From contig NZ_JSYZ01000017.1 in assembly GCF_001293465.1 (NCBI RefSeq), forward strand, positions 1 to 64,000: a DNA stretch of 64,000 bases, given 5' to 3'. Positions 17,692 to 26,109 of this stretch are shown piece by piece; position 1 is the first letter of the stretch, and each line of letters opens with the position of its first letter. This stretch comes from Pseudomonas asplenii. Lineage in GTDB: Bacteria > Pseudomonadota > Gammaproteobacteria > Pseudomonadales > Pseudomonadaceae. The notes under the pieces are model-generated. The model did not search any database, was not told the DNA's origin, and saw only the letters and a program-made list of their open reading frames with translations. The position numbers were made by a program, and so were the translations under genes.

Positions 17692-19215
17692 ATGAACGTT
17701 TCTCTCAAGCCCGACGCCACCCTCAAGACCGCCCGGTTGCTGATCGACGGCGAGTGGGTCGAATCCCAGAGCAGTGAGTGGCACGACATCGTCAACCCGG
17801 CGACCCAGGAAGTGCTGGCCAAGGTGCCCTTCGCCACTGCCGCTGAAGTGAATGCGGCGATCGACGCCGCCCAGCGTGCCTTCCAGACCTGGAAGCTGAC
17901 CCCCATCGGCGCCCGCATGCGCATCATGCTCAAGCTGCAGGCGCTGATCCGCGAACATTCCAAGCGCATCGCCGCCGTGCTCAGCGCCGAGCAGGGCAAG
18001 ACCCTGGCCGACGCCGAGGGCGATATCTTCCGCGGCCTGGAAGTGGTCGAGCACGCCTGCTCGATCGGCACCCTGCAGATGGGCGAGTTCGCCGAGAACG
18101 TCGCCGGTGGCGTGGACACCTACACCCTGCGCCAGCCGATCGGCGTCTGCGCCGGGATCACCCCGTTCAACTTCCCGGCGATGATCCCGCTGTGGATGTT
18201 CCCGATGGCGATCGCCTGCGGCAACACCTTCGTTCTCAAACCGTCCGAACAGGACCCGCTGTCGACCCTGATGCTGGTGGAGCTGGCGCTGGAAGCCGGC
18301 GTGCCGCCGGGCGTGCTCAACGTGGTGCACGGCGGCAAGGAGGTGGTGGATGCGCTGTGCACCCACAAGGACATCAAGGCGGTCTCGTTCGTCGGTTCGA
18401 CCGCCGTCGGTACCCACGTCTATGACCTCGCCGGTCGTCATGGCAAGCGCGTGCAGTCGATGATGGGCGCGAAGAACCACGCCGTGGTGCTGCCCGACGC
18501 CAACCGCGAGCAGACCCTCAATGCCCTGGTCGGCGCCGGTTTCGGTGCGGCCGGCCAGCGTTGCATGGCCACCTCGGTGGTGGTGCTGGTAGGGGCGGCG
18601 AAGCAATGGCTGCCGGACCTCAAGGCGCTGGCGCAGAAGCTCAAGGTCAACGCCGGCAGCGAGCCGGGCACCGATGTCGGTCCGCTGATTTCCAAGCGGG
18701 CGAAGGAGCGGGTGCTGGGCCTGATCGAAAGCGGCATCCAGGAAGGCGCCAAGCTCGAACTGGACGGCCGCGCTATCGTCGTGCCGGGCTTCGAGCAGGG
18801 CAACTTCGTCGGCCCGACCCTGTTTTCCGGGGTGACCACCGACATGCAGATCTACACCCAGGAAATCTTCGGCCCGGTGCTGGCGGTGATGGAGGTCGAC
18901 ACCCTCGACGAGGCCATCGCCCTGGTCAACGCCAACCCCTTCGGCAACGGCACCGGCCTGTTCACCCAGAGCGGCGCCTCGGCGCGCAAGTTCCAGAGCG
19001 AGATCGATATCGGCCAGGTCGGCATCAACATCCCGATCCCGGTGCCGGTGCCGTTCTTCAGCTTCACCGGCTCCCGTGGCTCCAAGCTCGGCGACCTGGG
19101 TCCCTACGGCAAGCAGGTGGTGCAGTTCTACACTCAGACCAAGACGGTCACCGCGCGCTGGTTCGATGACGACAGCGAGAACCATGGCGTGAACACCACC
19201 ATCAACCTGCGCTGA
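17692..19215 (+). CDS. mmsA: Methylmalonate-semialdehyde dehydrogenase (CoA-acylating)
   Basis: MmsA converts methylmalonate semialdehyde and malonate semialdehyde to propionyl-CoA and acetyl-CoA with NAD+ and CoA, the last step of valine breakdown. The 507-residue product is an aldehyde dehydrogenase with FNFPAMIPLWMFPMAIACGN in the cofactor region and catalytic Cys291 in GQRCMATS; IPIPVPVPFFSFTGSRGS is characteristic of the MmsA branch. ATG 17692 follows AGGAGA, and an upstream in-frame start at 17635 has no ribosome site. mmsB follows 14 bases downstream. Confidence 0.95.
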   Translation: MNVSLKPDATLKTARLLIDGEWVESQSSEWHDIVNPATQEVLAKVPFATAAEVNAAIDAAQRAFQTWKLTPIGARMRIMLKLQALIREHSKRIAAVLSAEQGKTLADAEGDIFRGLEVVEHACSIGTLQMGEFAENVAGGVDTYTLRQPIGVCAGITPFNFPAMIPLWMFPMAIACGNTFVLKPSEQDPLSTLMLVELALEAGVPPGVLNVVHGGKEVVDALCTHKDIKAVSFVGSTAVGTHVYDLAGRHGKRVQSMMGAKNHAVVLPDANREQTLNALVGAGFGAAGQRCMATSVVVLVGAAKQWLPDLKALAQKLKVNAGSEPGTDVGPLISKRAKERVLGLIESGIQEGAKLELDGRAIVVPGFEQGNFVGPTLFSGVTTDMQIYTQEIFGPVLAVMEVDTLDEAIALVNANPFGNGTGLFTQSGASARKFQSEIDIGQVGINIPIPVPVPFFSFTGSRGSKLGDLGPYGKQVVQFYTQTKTVTARWFDDDSENHGVNTTINLR

Positions 19216-19229
19216 GCGAGGAACGGGCC

Positions 19230-20117
19230 ATGAAGATCGCATTTATCGGACTGGGCAACATGGGCGCGCCAATGGCGCGCAACCTGATCAAGGCCGGGCA
19301 CAGCCTGAACCTGTTCGACCTGAACCAGACGGTGCTCAAGGAACTGGCGGCCCTCGGCGGGACCATCAGCACCTCGCCCAAGGCCGCGGCCGAGGGCAGC
19401 GAACTGGTGATCACCATGCTGCCGGCCGCCGCCCATGTGCGCAGCGTCTGGCTGGGCGAGGACGGGGTGCTGGCCGGGATCGGCGCCGGCGTGCCGGCGG
19501 TGGACTGCAGCACCATCGATCCGCAGACCGCCAAGGACGTTGCCGCCGCGGCGGCGAAACAGAATGTGGCGATGGCCGACGCGCCGGTATCCGGCGGTAC
19601 CGGTGGCGCGGCGGCCGGGACCCTGACCTTCATGGTCGGCGCTTCCCAGCCATTGTTCGCCACCCTGCAACCGGTGCTGGCACAGATGGGCCGCAACATC
19701 GTCCATTGCGGCGAGGTCGGCACCGGGCAGATCGCCAAGATCTGCAACAACCTGCTGCTGGGCATCTCGATGATCGGCGTCAGCGAGGCCATGGCCCTGG
19801 GCGCCGCCCTGGGCATCGACACCCAGGTGCTGGCCGGGGTGATCAACAGTTCCACCGGCCGCTGCTGGAGTTCCGACACCTACAACCCCTGGCCGGGCAT
19901 CATCGACACCGCACCGGCGTCGCGTGGCTATACCGGCGGCTTCGGCGCCGAACTGATGCTCAAGGACCTGGGCCTGGCCACCGAGGCCGCGCGCCAGGCC
20001 CACCAGCCGGTGGTACTCGGTGCCGTGGCGCAGCAGTTGTACCAGGCCATGAGCCTGCGCGGGGAGGGTGGCAAGGACTTCTCGGCCATCATCGGCGCCT
20101 ATCGCAAACCCGAGTAA
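19230..20117 (+). CDS. mmsB: 3-hydroxyisobutyrate dehydrogenase
   Basis: MmsB oxidises 3-hydroxyisobutyrate to methylmalonate semialdehyde with NAD+, feeding MmsA. The 295-residue product has the N-terminal Rossmann motif IGLGNMGAPMARNL, the substrate-binding motif DAPVSGGTGGAAAGTL and the catalytic lysine region GQIAKICNNLLLG. GAGGAA precedes the ATG. It is co-transcribed with mmsA and followed by a clear terminator. Confidence 0.95.
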   Translation: MKIAFIGLGNMGAPMARNLIKAGHSLNLFDLNQTVLKELAALGGTISTSPKAAAEGSELVITMLPAAAHVRSVWLGEDGVLAGIGAGVPAVDCSTIDPQTAKDVAAAAAKQNVAMADAPVSGGTGGAAAGTLTFMVGASQPLFATLQPVLAQMGRNIVHCGEVGTGQIAKICNNLLLGISMIGVSEAMALGAALGIDTQVLAGVINSSTGRCWSSDTYNPWPGIIDTAPASRGYTGGFGAELMLKDLGLATEAARQAHQPVVLGAVAQQLYQAMSLRGEGGKDFSAIIGAYRKPE

Positions 20118-20125
20118 GGTTTTTT

Positions 20126-20160
20126 CCGGGGGCTCGCGTCGGGCGGGTCCCCGGTTTTTT
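20126..20160 (+). terminator. Rho-independent terminator after mmsAB
   Basis: CCGGGG at 20126-20131 pairs with CCCCGG at 20149-20154, and six Ts follow directly. It begins eight bases after the mmsB stop and should end the mmsAB transcript. Confidence 0.8.
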
Positions 20161-20239
20161 CCGGGCCGTGCGTCCAAACGTTATCCGCGTATCCCCCGGC
20201 ACAGTAGAATGACTGCCGAGAATCGGTTTCGAGGGGGCG

Positions 20240-22606
20240 GTGGTGGATCTACAGCAGGGTTTTGTCCTGACCCGGCATTGGCGCGACACCCCCGCGGGTA
20301 CGCAGGTCGAATTCTGGTTGGCGACCGACGCCGGCCCCCGTCACGTGCGCTTGCCGCCACAACCCTCGGTTGCCTTCATTCCCGCCGAACAGCGTGAGCG
20401 TGCCGCCCAACTGTTGAGCAAAGAGCGGGGGGTGGAATGGCGCCCGCTGGAACTGATGGATTTTCACCACCGCCCGGTGTGCGGCCTGTATTGCCAGCAG
20501 CACCGGCAGTTGATGAACATCGAGAAGCTGTTGCGCCAGGGCGGGGTGGATGTCTACGAGGCCGATATCCGCCCTCCCGAGCGCTTTCTCATGGAGCGTT
20601 TCATCACCGCGCCGGTGTTGTTCGCCGGTACGCCGAATACCGACGGGCCGCTGCTCGATACCCAGCTCAAGGCGACGGCGGACTATCGGCCACGGCTCAG
20701 GCTGGTGTCCCTGGACATCGAGACCACCATGCAGGGCGAGCTGTATTCCATCGCCCTGGAAGGTTGTGGCGAGCGCCAGGTGTACATGCTCGGGCCGCCG
20801 AACGGTGACGCCAGCCAGGTCGATTTCAAGCTCGACTATCGAGCGAGCCGCGGTGAACTGCTCGAAGCCCTGAACGACTGGCTGGCCCGGCACGATCCGG
20901 ATGCAATCATCGGCTGGAACCTGGTGCAATTCGACCTCAAGGTGCTGCATGAACATGCCCAGCGCCTGAGCATCCCGCTGCGCCTGGGGCGTGGGGGCGA
21001 TGTCATGGGCTGGCGCGACAACGGTGCGCGCAACACCCACTACTTCGCCGCGGCGGCCGGCCGGCTGATCATCGACGGCATCGAGGCGCTGCGTTCGGCG
21101 ACCTGGAGCTTCCCGTCCTTCAGCCTCGAATACGTGGCGCAGCACCTGCTCGGCGAGGGCAAGTCGATCGACAACCCCTACCAGCGCATGGACGAGATCA
21201 ATCGCATGTTCGCCGAGGACAAGCCGGCCCTGGCGCGCTACAACCTCAAGGACTGCGAGCTGGTCACGCGGATCTTCGACAAGACCCAATTACTGACCTT
21301 CCTGCTCGAACGCGCCACCGTCACCGGTCTGCCGGCCGATCGCAGCGGCGGTTCGGTGGCGGCCTTCACCCACCTGTACATGCCGCTGATGCATCGCCAG
21401 GGTTTCGTCGCGCCGAACCTCGGCGAACGCATGCCCGAGGCCAGCCCCGGCGGTTTCGTCATGGACTCGCGGCCCGGGCTGTACGAGTCGGTGCTGGTAC
21501 TGGACTACAAGAGCCTGTACCCGTCGATCATCCGTACCTTCCTGATCGACCCGGTGGGGCTGATCGAGGGCCTGCGGCATCCCGACGACAGCGAGTCGGT
21601 GGCGGGCTTTCGCGGGGCGCGTTTCTCCCGCACGCGGCACTGCCTGCCGTCGATCGTCGAGACGGTCTGGCAGGGCCGCGAGGCGGCCAAGCGCGACGGC
21701 AATGCGCCGCTGTCCCAGGCCCTGAAGATCATCATGAACGCCTTTTACGGCGTGCTCGGTTCCAGTGGCTGCCGCTTCTTCGATACGCGCCTGGCCTCGT
21801 CGATCACCCTGCGCGGGCACGAGATCATGCGCCGCACCCGGCAACTGATCGAGGCCCAGGGCTACACGGTGATCTATGGCGACACCGACTCGACCTTCGT
21901 CTGGCTCAAGCGCGCCCATGGCCAGGAGGAGGCCGCGCAGATCGGCCGCCAGCTGGTGGCCGGGGTCAACGACTGGTGGCGCGAACACCTGAAGCAGGAA
22001 CTGGGCCTGGACAGTGCCCTGGAACTGCAGTTCGAAACCCATTTCAGCCGCTTCCTGATGCCGACCATCCGCGGGGCCGAGGAGGGCAGCAAGAAGCGTT
22101 ATGCCGGGCTGGTGGTGCGTGCCGACGGCCGCGAGGAGATGGTCTACAAGGGGCTTGAAACCGTGCGCAGCGACTGGTCGCCATTGGCGCAGGCGTTCCA
22201 GCAGGAGCTGTACCGACGCATCTTCAGCCGCCAGCCCTACCAGGATTACGTCCGTGACTACGTGCGGCGTACCCAGGCGGGCGAGCTGGATGACCTGCTG
22301 GTGTATCGCAAGCGCCTGCGCCGGCGGCTCGGCGACTACGAGCGCAACGTGCCGCCGCAGGTGCGGGCGGCACGCCTGGCCGATGAATACAACGTCGCCC
22401 AGGGGCGGCCGCGACAGTACCAGGGCGGCGGCTGGATCAGCTACGTGATTGCCCAGGCCGGGCCGGAGCCGCTGGAGGTGCGTCGGTCGCCCATCGACTA
22501 CGAGCACTACATCACCAAGCAGTTGCAGCCGGTGGCGGACGCGATCCTGCCGTTCGTGCAGGACGATTTCACCACCCTGATCGGCGGGCAGATGGGCCTG
22601 TTCTGA
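20240..22606 (+). CDS. polB: DNA polymerase II
   Basis: Family B DNA polymerase used for repair and lesion bypass. The 788-residue product has the 3'-5' exonuclease motif SLDIETT near residue 157, the polymerase motif A LDYKSLYPSII near 421, and motif C YGDTDST near 546, so both activities should be intact. GTG 20240 is preceded by GAGGGG; a second GTG follows at once, so the start could be one codon later. In enterobacteria this gene is under LexA control, but I found no convincing LexA site here. It is a single gene between the mms terminator and a small secreted protein. Confidence 0.95.
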   Translation: MVDLQQGFVLTRHWRDTPAGTQVEFWLATDAGPRHVRLPPQPSVAFIPAEQRERAAQLLSKERGVEWRPLELMDFHHRPVCGLYCQQHRQLMNIEKLLRQGGVDVYEADIRPPERFLMERFITAPVLFAGTPNTDGPLLDTQLKATADYRPRLRLVSLDIETTMQGELYSIALEGCGERQVYMLGPPNGDASQVDFKLDYRASRGELLEALNDWLARHDPDAIIGWNLVQFDLKVLHEHAQRLSIPLRLGRGGDVMGWRDNGARNTHYFAAAAGRLIIDGIEALRSATWSFPSFSLEYVAQHLLGEGKSIDNPYQRMDEINRMFAEDKPALARYNLKDCELVTRIFDKTQLLTFLLERATVTGLPADRSGGSVAAFTHLYMPLMHRQGFVAPNLGERMPEASPGGFVMDSRPGLYESVLVLDYKSLYPSIIRTFLIDPVGLIEGLRHPDDSESVAGFRGARFSRTRHCLPSIVETVWQGREAAKRDGNAPLSQALKIIMNAFYGVLGSSGCRFFDTRLASSITLRGHEIMRRTRQLIEAQGYTVIYGDTDSTFVWLKRAHGQEEAAQIGRQLVAGVNDWWREHLKQELGLDSALELQFETHFSRFLMPTIRGAEEGSKKRYAGLVVRADGREEMVYKGLETVRSDWSPLAQAFQQELYRRIFSRQPYQDYVRDYVRRTQAGELDDLLVYRKRLRRRLGDYERNVPPQVRAARLADEYNVAQGRPRQYQGGGWISYVIAQAGPEPLEVRRSPIDYEHYITKQLQPVADAILPFVQDDFTTLIGGQMGLF

Positions 22607-22768
22607 GGGTTTTGTATTGCAATGTATCTGGGAGGGGCGGTGATACTTGCGCACTTCAGAACCCCGGCTTGCGCACACATTCGAGATACCTCAAGGGCGT
22701 CAAATAGGTTCCAGGGAGGCAGACAACACTGGCTCCAACCAACCGAATACACACTTGAGGAAATCGCC

Positions 22769-23005
22769 ATGAAACTGAAAGCACTCTGCACCGCCGGCCT
22801 GTTGTCCGCCCTGAGCCTCCTGGCCATCGCCGCCCCGGCCCAGGCCGCCAGCGCCAAACCGGATATCCGGCACGTGGTGTCGATCACCACCGATGCCATG
22901 GGCAGTTGCGATGTCGCCAAGGCGCACCTGACCTACCTGGACTCCCAGGGCCAGACCCACACCCTGGAATACGGCAAGTTCGCCAGTTGCAACCTGGGCA
23001 GCTGA
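22769..23005 (+). CDS. Small secreted two-cysteine protein, DUF2790-like
   Basis: The 78-residue product starts with a clear signal peptide (MKLKALCTAG to about AQAA, residues 1-27). The mature part of about 50 residues contains LTYLDSQGQTHTLEYGKF, which resembles the small DUF2790 proteins common in Pseudomonas; their function is unknown. Mature cysteines are Cys47 and Cys74, well placed for a disulfide. TGAGGA precedes the ATG. The next gene, 94 bases downstream, encodes a DipZ-like thiol-disulfide protein, so a redox relationship is possible but not shown. The 162 bases between polB and this start hold nothing I recognise. Confidence 0.75.
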   Translation: MKLKALCTAGLLSALSLLAIAAPAQAASAKPDIRHVVSITTDAMGSCDVAKAHLTYLDSQGQTHTLEYGKFASCNLGS

Positions 23006-23042
23006 GGCCTTGGGAACCCGCCTCACGCTCTCTCCTCCACCC

Positions 23043-23078
23043 GCATGAAACCGTACCGCGTCGCGGTCGGTTTCATGC
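23043..23078 (+). repeat. Strong hairpin between the small secreted protein gene and dipZ
   Basis: Outer arms GCATGAAACCG (23043-23053) and CGGTTTCATGC (23068-23078) are perfectly complementary, and inner arms ACCGC and GCGGT continue the stem with one bulged base and a three-base loop. No T-run follows, so it is not a standard terminator; it ends 21 bases before the dipZ start. It could stabilise the short upstream message or limit read-through into dipZ. Confidence 0.7.
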
Positions 23079-23099
23079 CTGCATCTGCCAGGTGACGTC

Positions 23100-24317
23100 A
23101 TGCTGCTTATCGCTTTCCTCGGCGGGATACTGACGGTGCTCAGTCCTTGCATCCTGCCGGTCGTACCCTTCCTTTTCGCGCGGGCCGATCGTTCCCGCTC
23201 GTCGGTGCTGTTGACCCTGGGCGGCATGGCGCTGACCTTCGCCCTGGTGTCGAGCCTGGCGGTGGTCAGCAGCGCCTGGGTGATCCAGGCCAACGCTGCC
23301 GGCCGTCAGTTGGCGCTGATCGTGATGGTGCTGTTCGCCCTGTCACTGATTTCCGCCCGCGCGGGGGCCTGGCTGTCGCGGCCGTTCGTGCTGCTGGGCA
23401 ATCGCCTCGATCCGGCGGCGCGGCAGCTGTCGGGGCCGTTGGCGGCGCTGCTGGTCGGCGTCGCCACCGGGCTGTTGTGGGCGCCCTGTGCCGGACCGAT
23501 TCTCGGCGTGATCCTGACCAGCGCCATGCTGCAGGGCGCCAATGCACAGACCAGCCTGTTGCTGCTGGCCTATGGCCTGGGCAGTGCGTTGTCTCTCGGC
23601 ACGCTGATCTTCGCCGGCCGTGGCCTGGTCAACCGGCTCAAGCCTTCCATCCCGGTGACCGGCTGGCTGCGGCGTGGGGCCGGCGTGCTGGTCCTGCTGT
23701 CGGCGGTGCTGATCTCGACCGGGGCGAACAACACCCTGCTCGCCGGTACCTCGTCACAGGGCTCGGCGTCGGTGGAGCAGAGCCTGCTCAAGCAGATTCC
23801 GCGGGCCATCGACTACGTGATCAGCAAGGCCAATGCGGCCACGGCGGTCGACCTCGAAGCCAAGGGCGCGATGCCTGCGCTGGACGGTGCGGTGGAGTGG
23901 CTGAACTCGGCGCCGCTCAACCGTGAGTCCCTGCGCGGCAAGGTGGTGCTGGTGGACTTCTGGACCTTCGACTGCATCAACTGCCAGCACACCCTGCCCT
24001 ATGTGAAGGACTGGGCGAAGAAATACGAGAAGGACGGGCTGGTGGTGATCGGCGTGCATACCCCCGAATATGCCTACGAGAAGATCCTCGGCAACGTGCG
24101 CCAGCAGGTGAAGGAACTGGGGATCGGTTACCCGGTGGCGATCGACAACGACTACCGTATCTGGCGGGCGTTCGATAACCAGTACTGGCCGGCCCACTAC
24201 CTGATCGATGCCAAGGGGCAGGTGCGCTACACCCATTTCGGCGAAGGCCGTTATGACGAACAGGAAAAGGTCATCCAGACCCTGCTGCAGGAGGCCAAGG
24301 CTGGCAGTGCCAGCTGA
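23100..24317 (+). CDS. DipZ-like protein: CcdA/DsbD membrane domain plus TlpA-type thioredoxin domain
   Basis: The 405-residue product moves reducing equivalents from the cytoplasm to periplasmic thiols. The first ~215 residues are a CcdA/DsbD-beta-like membrane domain with six or so hydrophobic segments and the two paired cysteines Cys17 (LSPCILP) and Cys130 (APCAGP). The C-terminal part is a periplasmic thioredoxin-like domain with WTFDCINCQ (Cys292 and Cys295) and the cis-proline region WPAHYLID. The ATG follows AGGTGA. A terminator ends the gene. Likely partners are periplasmic or cytochrome-maturation proteins; the specific target is unknown. Confidence 0.9.
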   Translation: MLLIAFLGGILTVLSPCILPVVPFLFARADRSRSSVLLTLGGMALTFALVSSLAVVSSAWVIQANAAGRQLALIVMVLFALSLISARAGAWLSRPFVLLGNRLDPAARQLSGPLAALLVGVATGLLWAPCAGPILGVILTSAMLQGANAQTSLLLLAYGLGSALSLGTLIFAGRGLVNRLKPSIPVTGWLRRGAGVLVLLSAVLISTGANNTLLAGTSSQGSASVEQSLLKQIPRAIDYVISKANAATAVDLEAKGAMPALDGAVEWLNSAPLNRESLRGKVVLVDFWTFDCINCQHTLPYVKDWAKKYEKDGLVVIGVHTPEYAYEKILGNVRQQVKELGIGYPVAIDNDYRIWRAFDNQYWPAHYLIDAKGQVRYTHFGEGRYDEQEKVIQTLLQEAKAGSAS

Positions 24318-24338
24318 GCCCCGGAATCCGGCAGCGAT

Positions 24339-24375
24339 AGCCGCAAGGTCCCGCCACGGACCTTGCGGCTTTTTT
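24339..24375 (+). terminator. Rho-independent terminator after the dipZ-like gene
   Basis: Perfect 13-base arms AGCCGCAAGGTCC and GGACCTTGCGGCT with a six-base loop run straight into six Ts. It starts 22 bases after the stop codon. The following bases up to 24589 hold the leader of the repeat-protein gene; I see no gene there. Confidence 0.92.
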
Positions 24376-24589
24376 GTGGGCGGGTGTTCGAGTGGCACCG
24401 GGCTCGGGCATCGGCACGTTGTATCAGACTGTGTACGCGGCCCGCCGCCATACAGTGCGCCACCTTATCGCCCGTTCGCGACACACGGTGGATACAGCCC
24501 TGCGTTGAAATGTACCTGTCGAACGGTGAGGCCGGTCCAGGCCCCACCCAACCCTCAGAGTCTTACTCACAAACGCAGGAGTGTTACCC

Positions 24590-25033
24590 ATGTTCAAGTT
24601 CTCTACCGCTTCCCTGGCCCTCACCCTGGCTTTGGTCGGTGGCCTCGGCCTGGCGAATGCCGCTTCGGCCAATGTGCCGGCAACCGGGTTCGGCGCGATC
24701 AACCAGCATCGGCTGGCGGAGGGCGGTTCTGACCGTCTGCTGGAGCGTCGTGTGGCGGAAGGTGGTTCCGATCGCCTGCTGGAGCGCCGTGTGGCGGAGG
24801 GTGGCTCGGACCGTTTGCTGGAACGCCGTGTAGCGGAAGGTGGTTCCGATCGTCTGCTGGAGCGCCGTGTGGCGGAAGGTGGTTCCGATCGCCTGCTGGA
24901 GCGCCGTGTGGCGGAAGGTGGTTCCGATCGCCTGCTGGAGCGTCGTGTGGCGGAAGGTGGTTCCGATCGCCTGCTGGAGCGTCGTGTAGCCGAAGGTGGC
25001 TCGGATCGCTTGCTGGAACGTCGTGTCGCTTGA
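24590..25033 (+). CDS. Secreted protein of eight 13-residue tandem repeats
   Basis: The 147-residue product has a signal peptide (MFKFSTASLALTLALVGG to about NAASA), a short linker and eight uninterrupted copies of [L/V]AEGGSDRLLERR, ending in Val-Ala. AGGAG lies eight bases before the ATG. Each repeat has three acidic and three basic residues and no cysteine; GGSD could cap a short helix DRLLERRVAE, giving a chain of helix-turn units. All nucleotide differences between copies are synonymous except the first residue, so the amino-acid sequence is under selection. It stands alone after a strong terminator and converges on the cupin gene. I do not recognise a characterised family; an adhesion, matrix, metal- or ligand-binding role would be speculation. 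Confidence 0.85.
   Translation: MFKFSTASLALTLALVGGLGLANAASANVPATGFGAINQHRLAEGGSDRLLERRVAEGGSDRLLERRVAEGGSDRLLERRVAEGGSDRLLERRVAEGGSDRLLERRVAEGGSDRLLERRVAEGGSDRLLERRVAEGGSDRLLERRVA
24713..25024 (+). repeat. Eight direct 39-bp tandem repeats inside the secreted protein gene
   Basis: Eight in-frame 39-base units without spacers. Units 2 and 5 are identical, as are units 6 and 7; units 3 and 8 share GGCTCGGA and a TTG leucine codon. This pattern suggests past duplication of units and makes copy number likely to differ between strains. Confidence 0.95.
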
Positions 25034-25067
25034 AGATTGACGACCTCTCGAACCGTTCCTCACGACA

Positions 25068-25095
25068 GGGCCTCGTGTCTTTCGAGACGGGGCCC
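25068..25095. terminator. Possible bidirectional terminator between convergent genes
   Basis: GTCT-TTCG-AGAC forms a tight hairpin with a stable TTCG loop, flanked by GGGCC and GGGGCCC arms that pair imperfectly. It lies between the convergent repeat-protein and cupin genes. No T-run is present on either side, so the terminator call is weak. Confidence 0.35.
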
Positions 25096-25118
25096 GGATC
25101 GAAACGCGCCTGGTGCTG

Positions 25119-25466
25119 TCAGGCGAACACGAAGTACTTGCGCACGGTCTCGACGACTTCCCAGGTGCCCTTCATGCCTGGCTCGACGATGAAGATATCG
25201 CCGGCCTTCAAGTGGATCGGCGCCTGACCGTCCGGCGTGATGATGCAGTAGCCTTCCTGGAAGTGGCAGTACTCCCACTTCACGTAATCGACCCGCCACT
25301 TGCCCGGGGTGCAGATCCAGGTGCCCATGATCTTGCTGCCGTCTTCGCTGTTGTAGGCGTTGAGGTTGACGGTGTGCGGATCGCCTTCGAGCTTTTCCCA
25401 TTTGCAGGCGTCGAGCACCGGCAGTGGGTGGGTATCGCGCAGAACGGTAATCGGTGGATTGGACAT
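25119..25466 (-). CDS. Cupin-domain protein
   Basis: The 115-residue product is a single small cupin of the DUF861/EutQ-like group: TPGKWRVDYVKWEYCHFQEGY is followed by GQAPIHLKAGDIFIVEPGMKGTWEV. The usual first metal histidines are not both present, since only the His in EYCHF aligns, so metal binding is uncertain. It lies 134 bases downstream of the ABM-domain gene on the same strand and may be co-transcribed. The substrate is unknown. Confidence 0.85.
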   Translation of the reverse strand: MSNPPITVLRDTHPLPVLDACKWEKLEGDPHTVNLNAYNSEDGSKIMGTWICTPGKWRVDYVKWEYCHFQEGYCIITPDGQAPIHLKAGDIFIVEPGMKGTWEVVETVRKYFVFA

Positions 25467-25600
25467 GCTGGGCTCCGGGCACAGGTTCTGAATGAAGCCT
25501 GCACCCTAACGGGGGCGCCCGCCGCAGGGATGTCCAGGCTCGACATCCAGCTGTCCATGCGCGCACAGGCCGTTTTCGCCCGGCAGGGGGCCGCTGTTGA

Positions 25601-25915
25601 TCAGCGGCTGGCCGAGGATGGGCTGAGCATGTCGATCAGGCGAATCTCGAAATCCCGCTCGAGGAACGCCATGCGCTGCTCGTGGAAGGCCCGCATGTGC
25701 GGCAGCGCCGAGTGCACGTCCAGGTGAGCCTTCGATTGCCAGATCTCGTAGAAGATGAACAGGGTCGGGTCGGCGTGGTCGCGCAGCATGTGGTATTCGA
25801 TGCAGCCGTCTTCCCGGCGGCTGGGTTCGACATAGGCGCGAAACAGCGCCTCGAAGGCCTCGGCCTTTTCCGGGCGGGTCTTGGCATGCAGGATAAAACC
25901 GTAGGGTTGGCTCAT
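25601..25915 (-). CDS. Antibiotic biosynthesis monooxygenase (ABM) domain protein, YgiN-like
   Basis: The product has 104 residues from ATG 25915, which follows GGAG at eight bases; a longer frame upstream has no ribosome site. The pattern FILHAKTRPEKAEAFEALF, then EDGCIEYHMLRDHADP and FIFYEIWQSKAHLDVH is the dimeric ferredoxin-like ABM fold, as in quinol monooxygenase YgiN. It is divergent from an MdaB-type quinone reductase gene 194 bases away; in E. coli mdaB and ygiN are adjacent too, so a shared role in quinone redox cycling is likely. Confidence 0.88.
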   Translation of the reverse strand: MSQPYGFILHAKTRPEKAEAFEALFRAYVEPSRREDGCIEYHMLRDHADPTLFIFYEIWQSKAHLDVHSALPHMRAFHEQRMAFLERDFEIRLIDMLSPSSASR

Positions 25916-26109
25916 GGATTCACTCCGGGCAGGACAGGTTCTGGAGGCCGTCAATGCTAAGGCAACAATACGTCGAGCATTCGTGCCGTTACGGCAAAAG
26001 CGATTTGCGTCAGCCACGCTTTTTCGCCGTGCGTGCGAGGGCTAACCTGCGCCCGCACTTGAACCTGTCGACCGGGCTGCCCTTGGGGCCGCCCTCCATG
26101 AGACCGACC

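Noticed and set aside
20118..20239. LexA-type SOS operator upstream of polB
   Set aside because: I looked for a CTG-N10-CAG dyad before the GTG start and found none that is convincing.
24713..25024. Possible CRISPR array from regular 39-bp units
   Set aside because: The units are contiguous with no spacers and are in frame within a protein; no cas genes are nearby.
24584..25063. Antisense repetitive frame opposite the 13-residue repeats
   Set aside because: Any 39-bp repeat in this frame is open on the other strand; there is no signal peptide, no ribosome site, and the synonymous pattern supports only the plus-strand reading.
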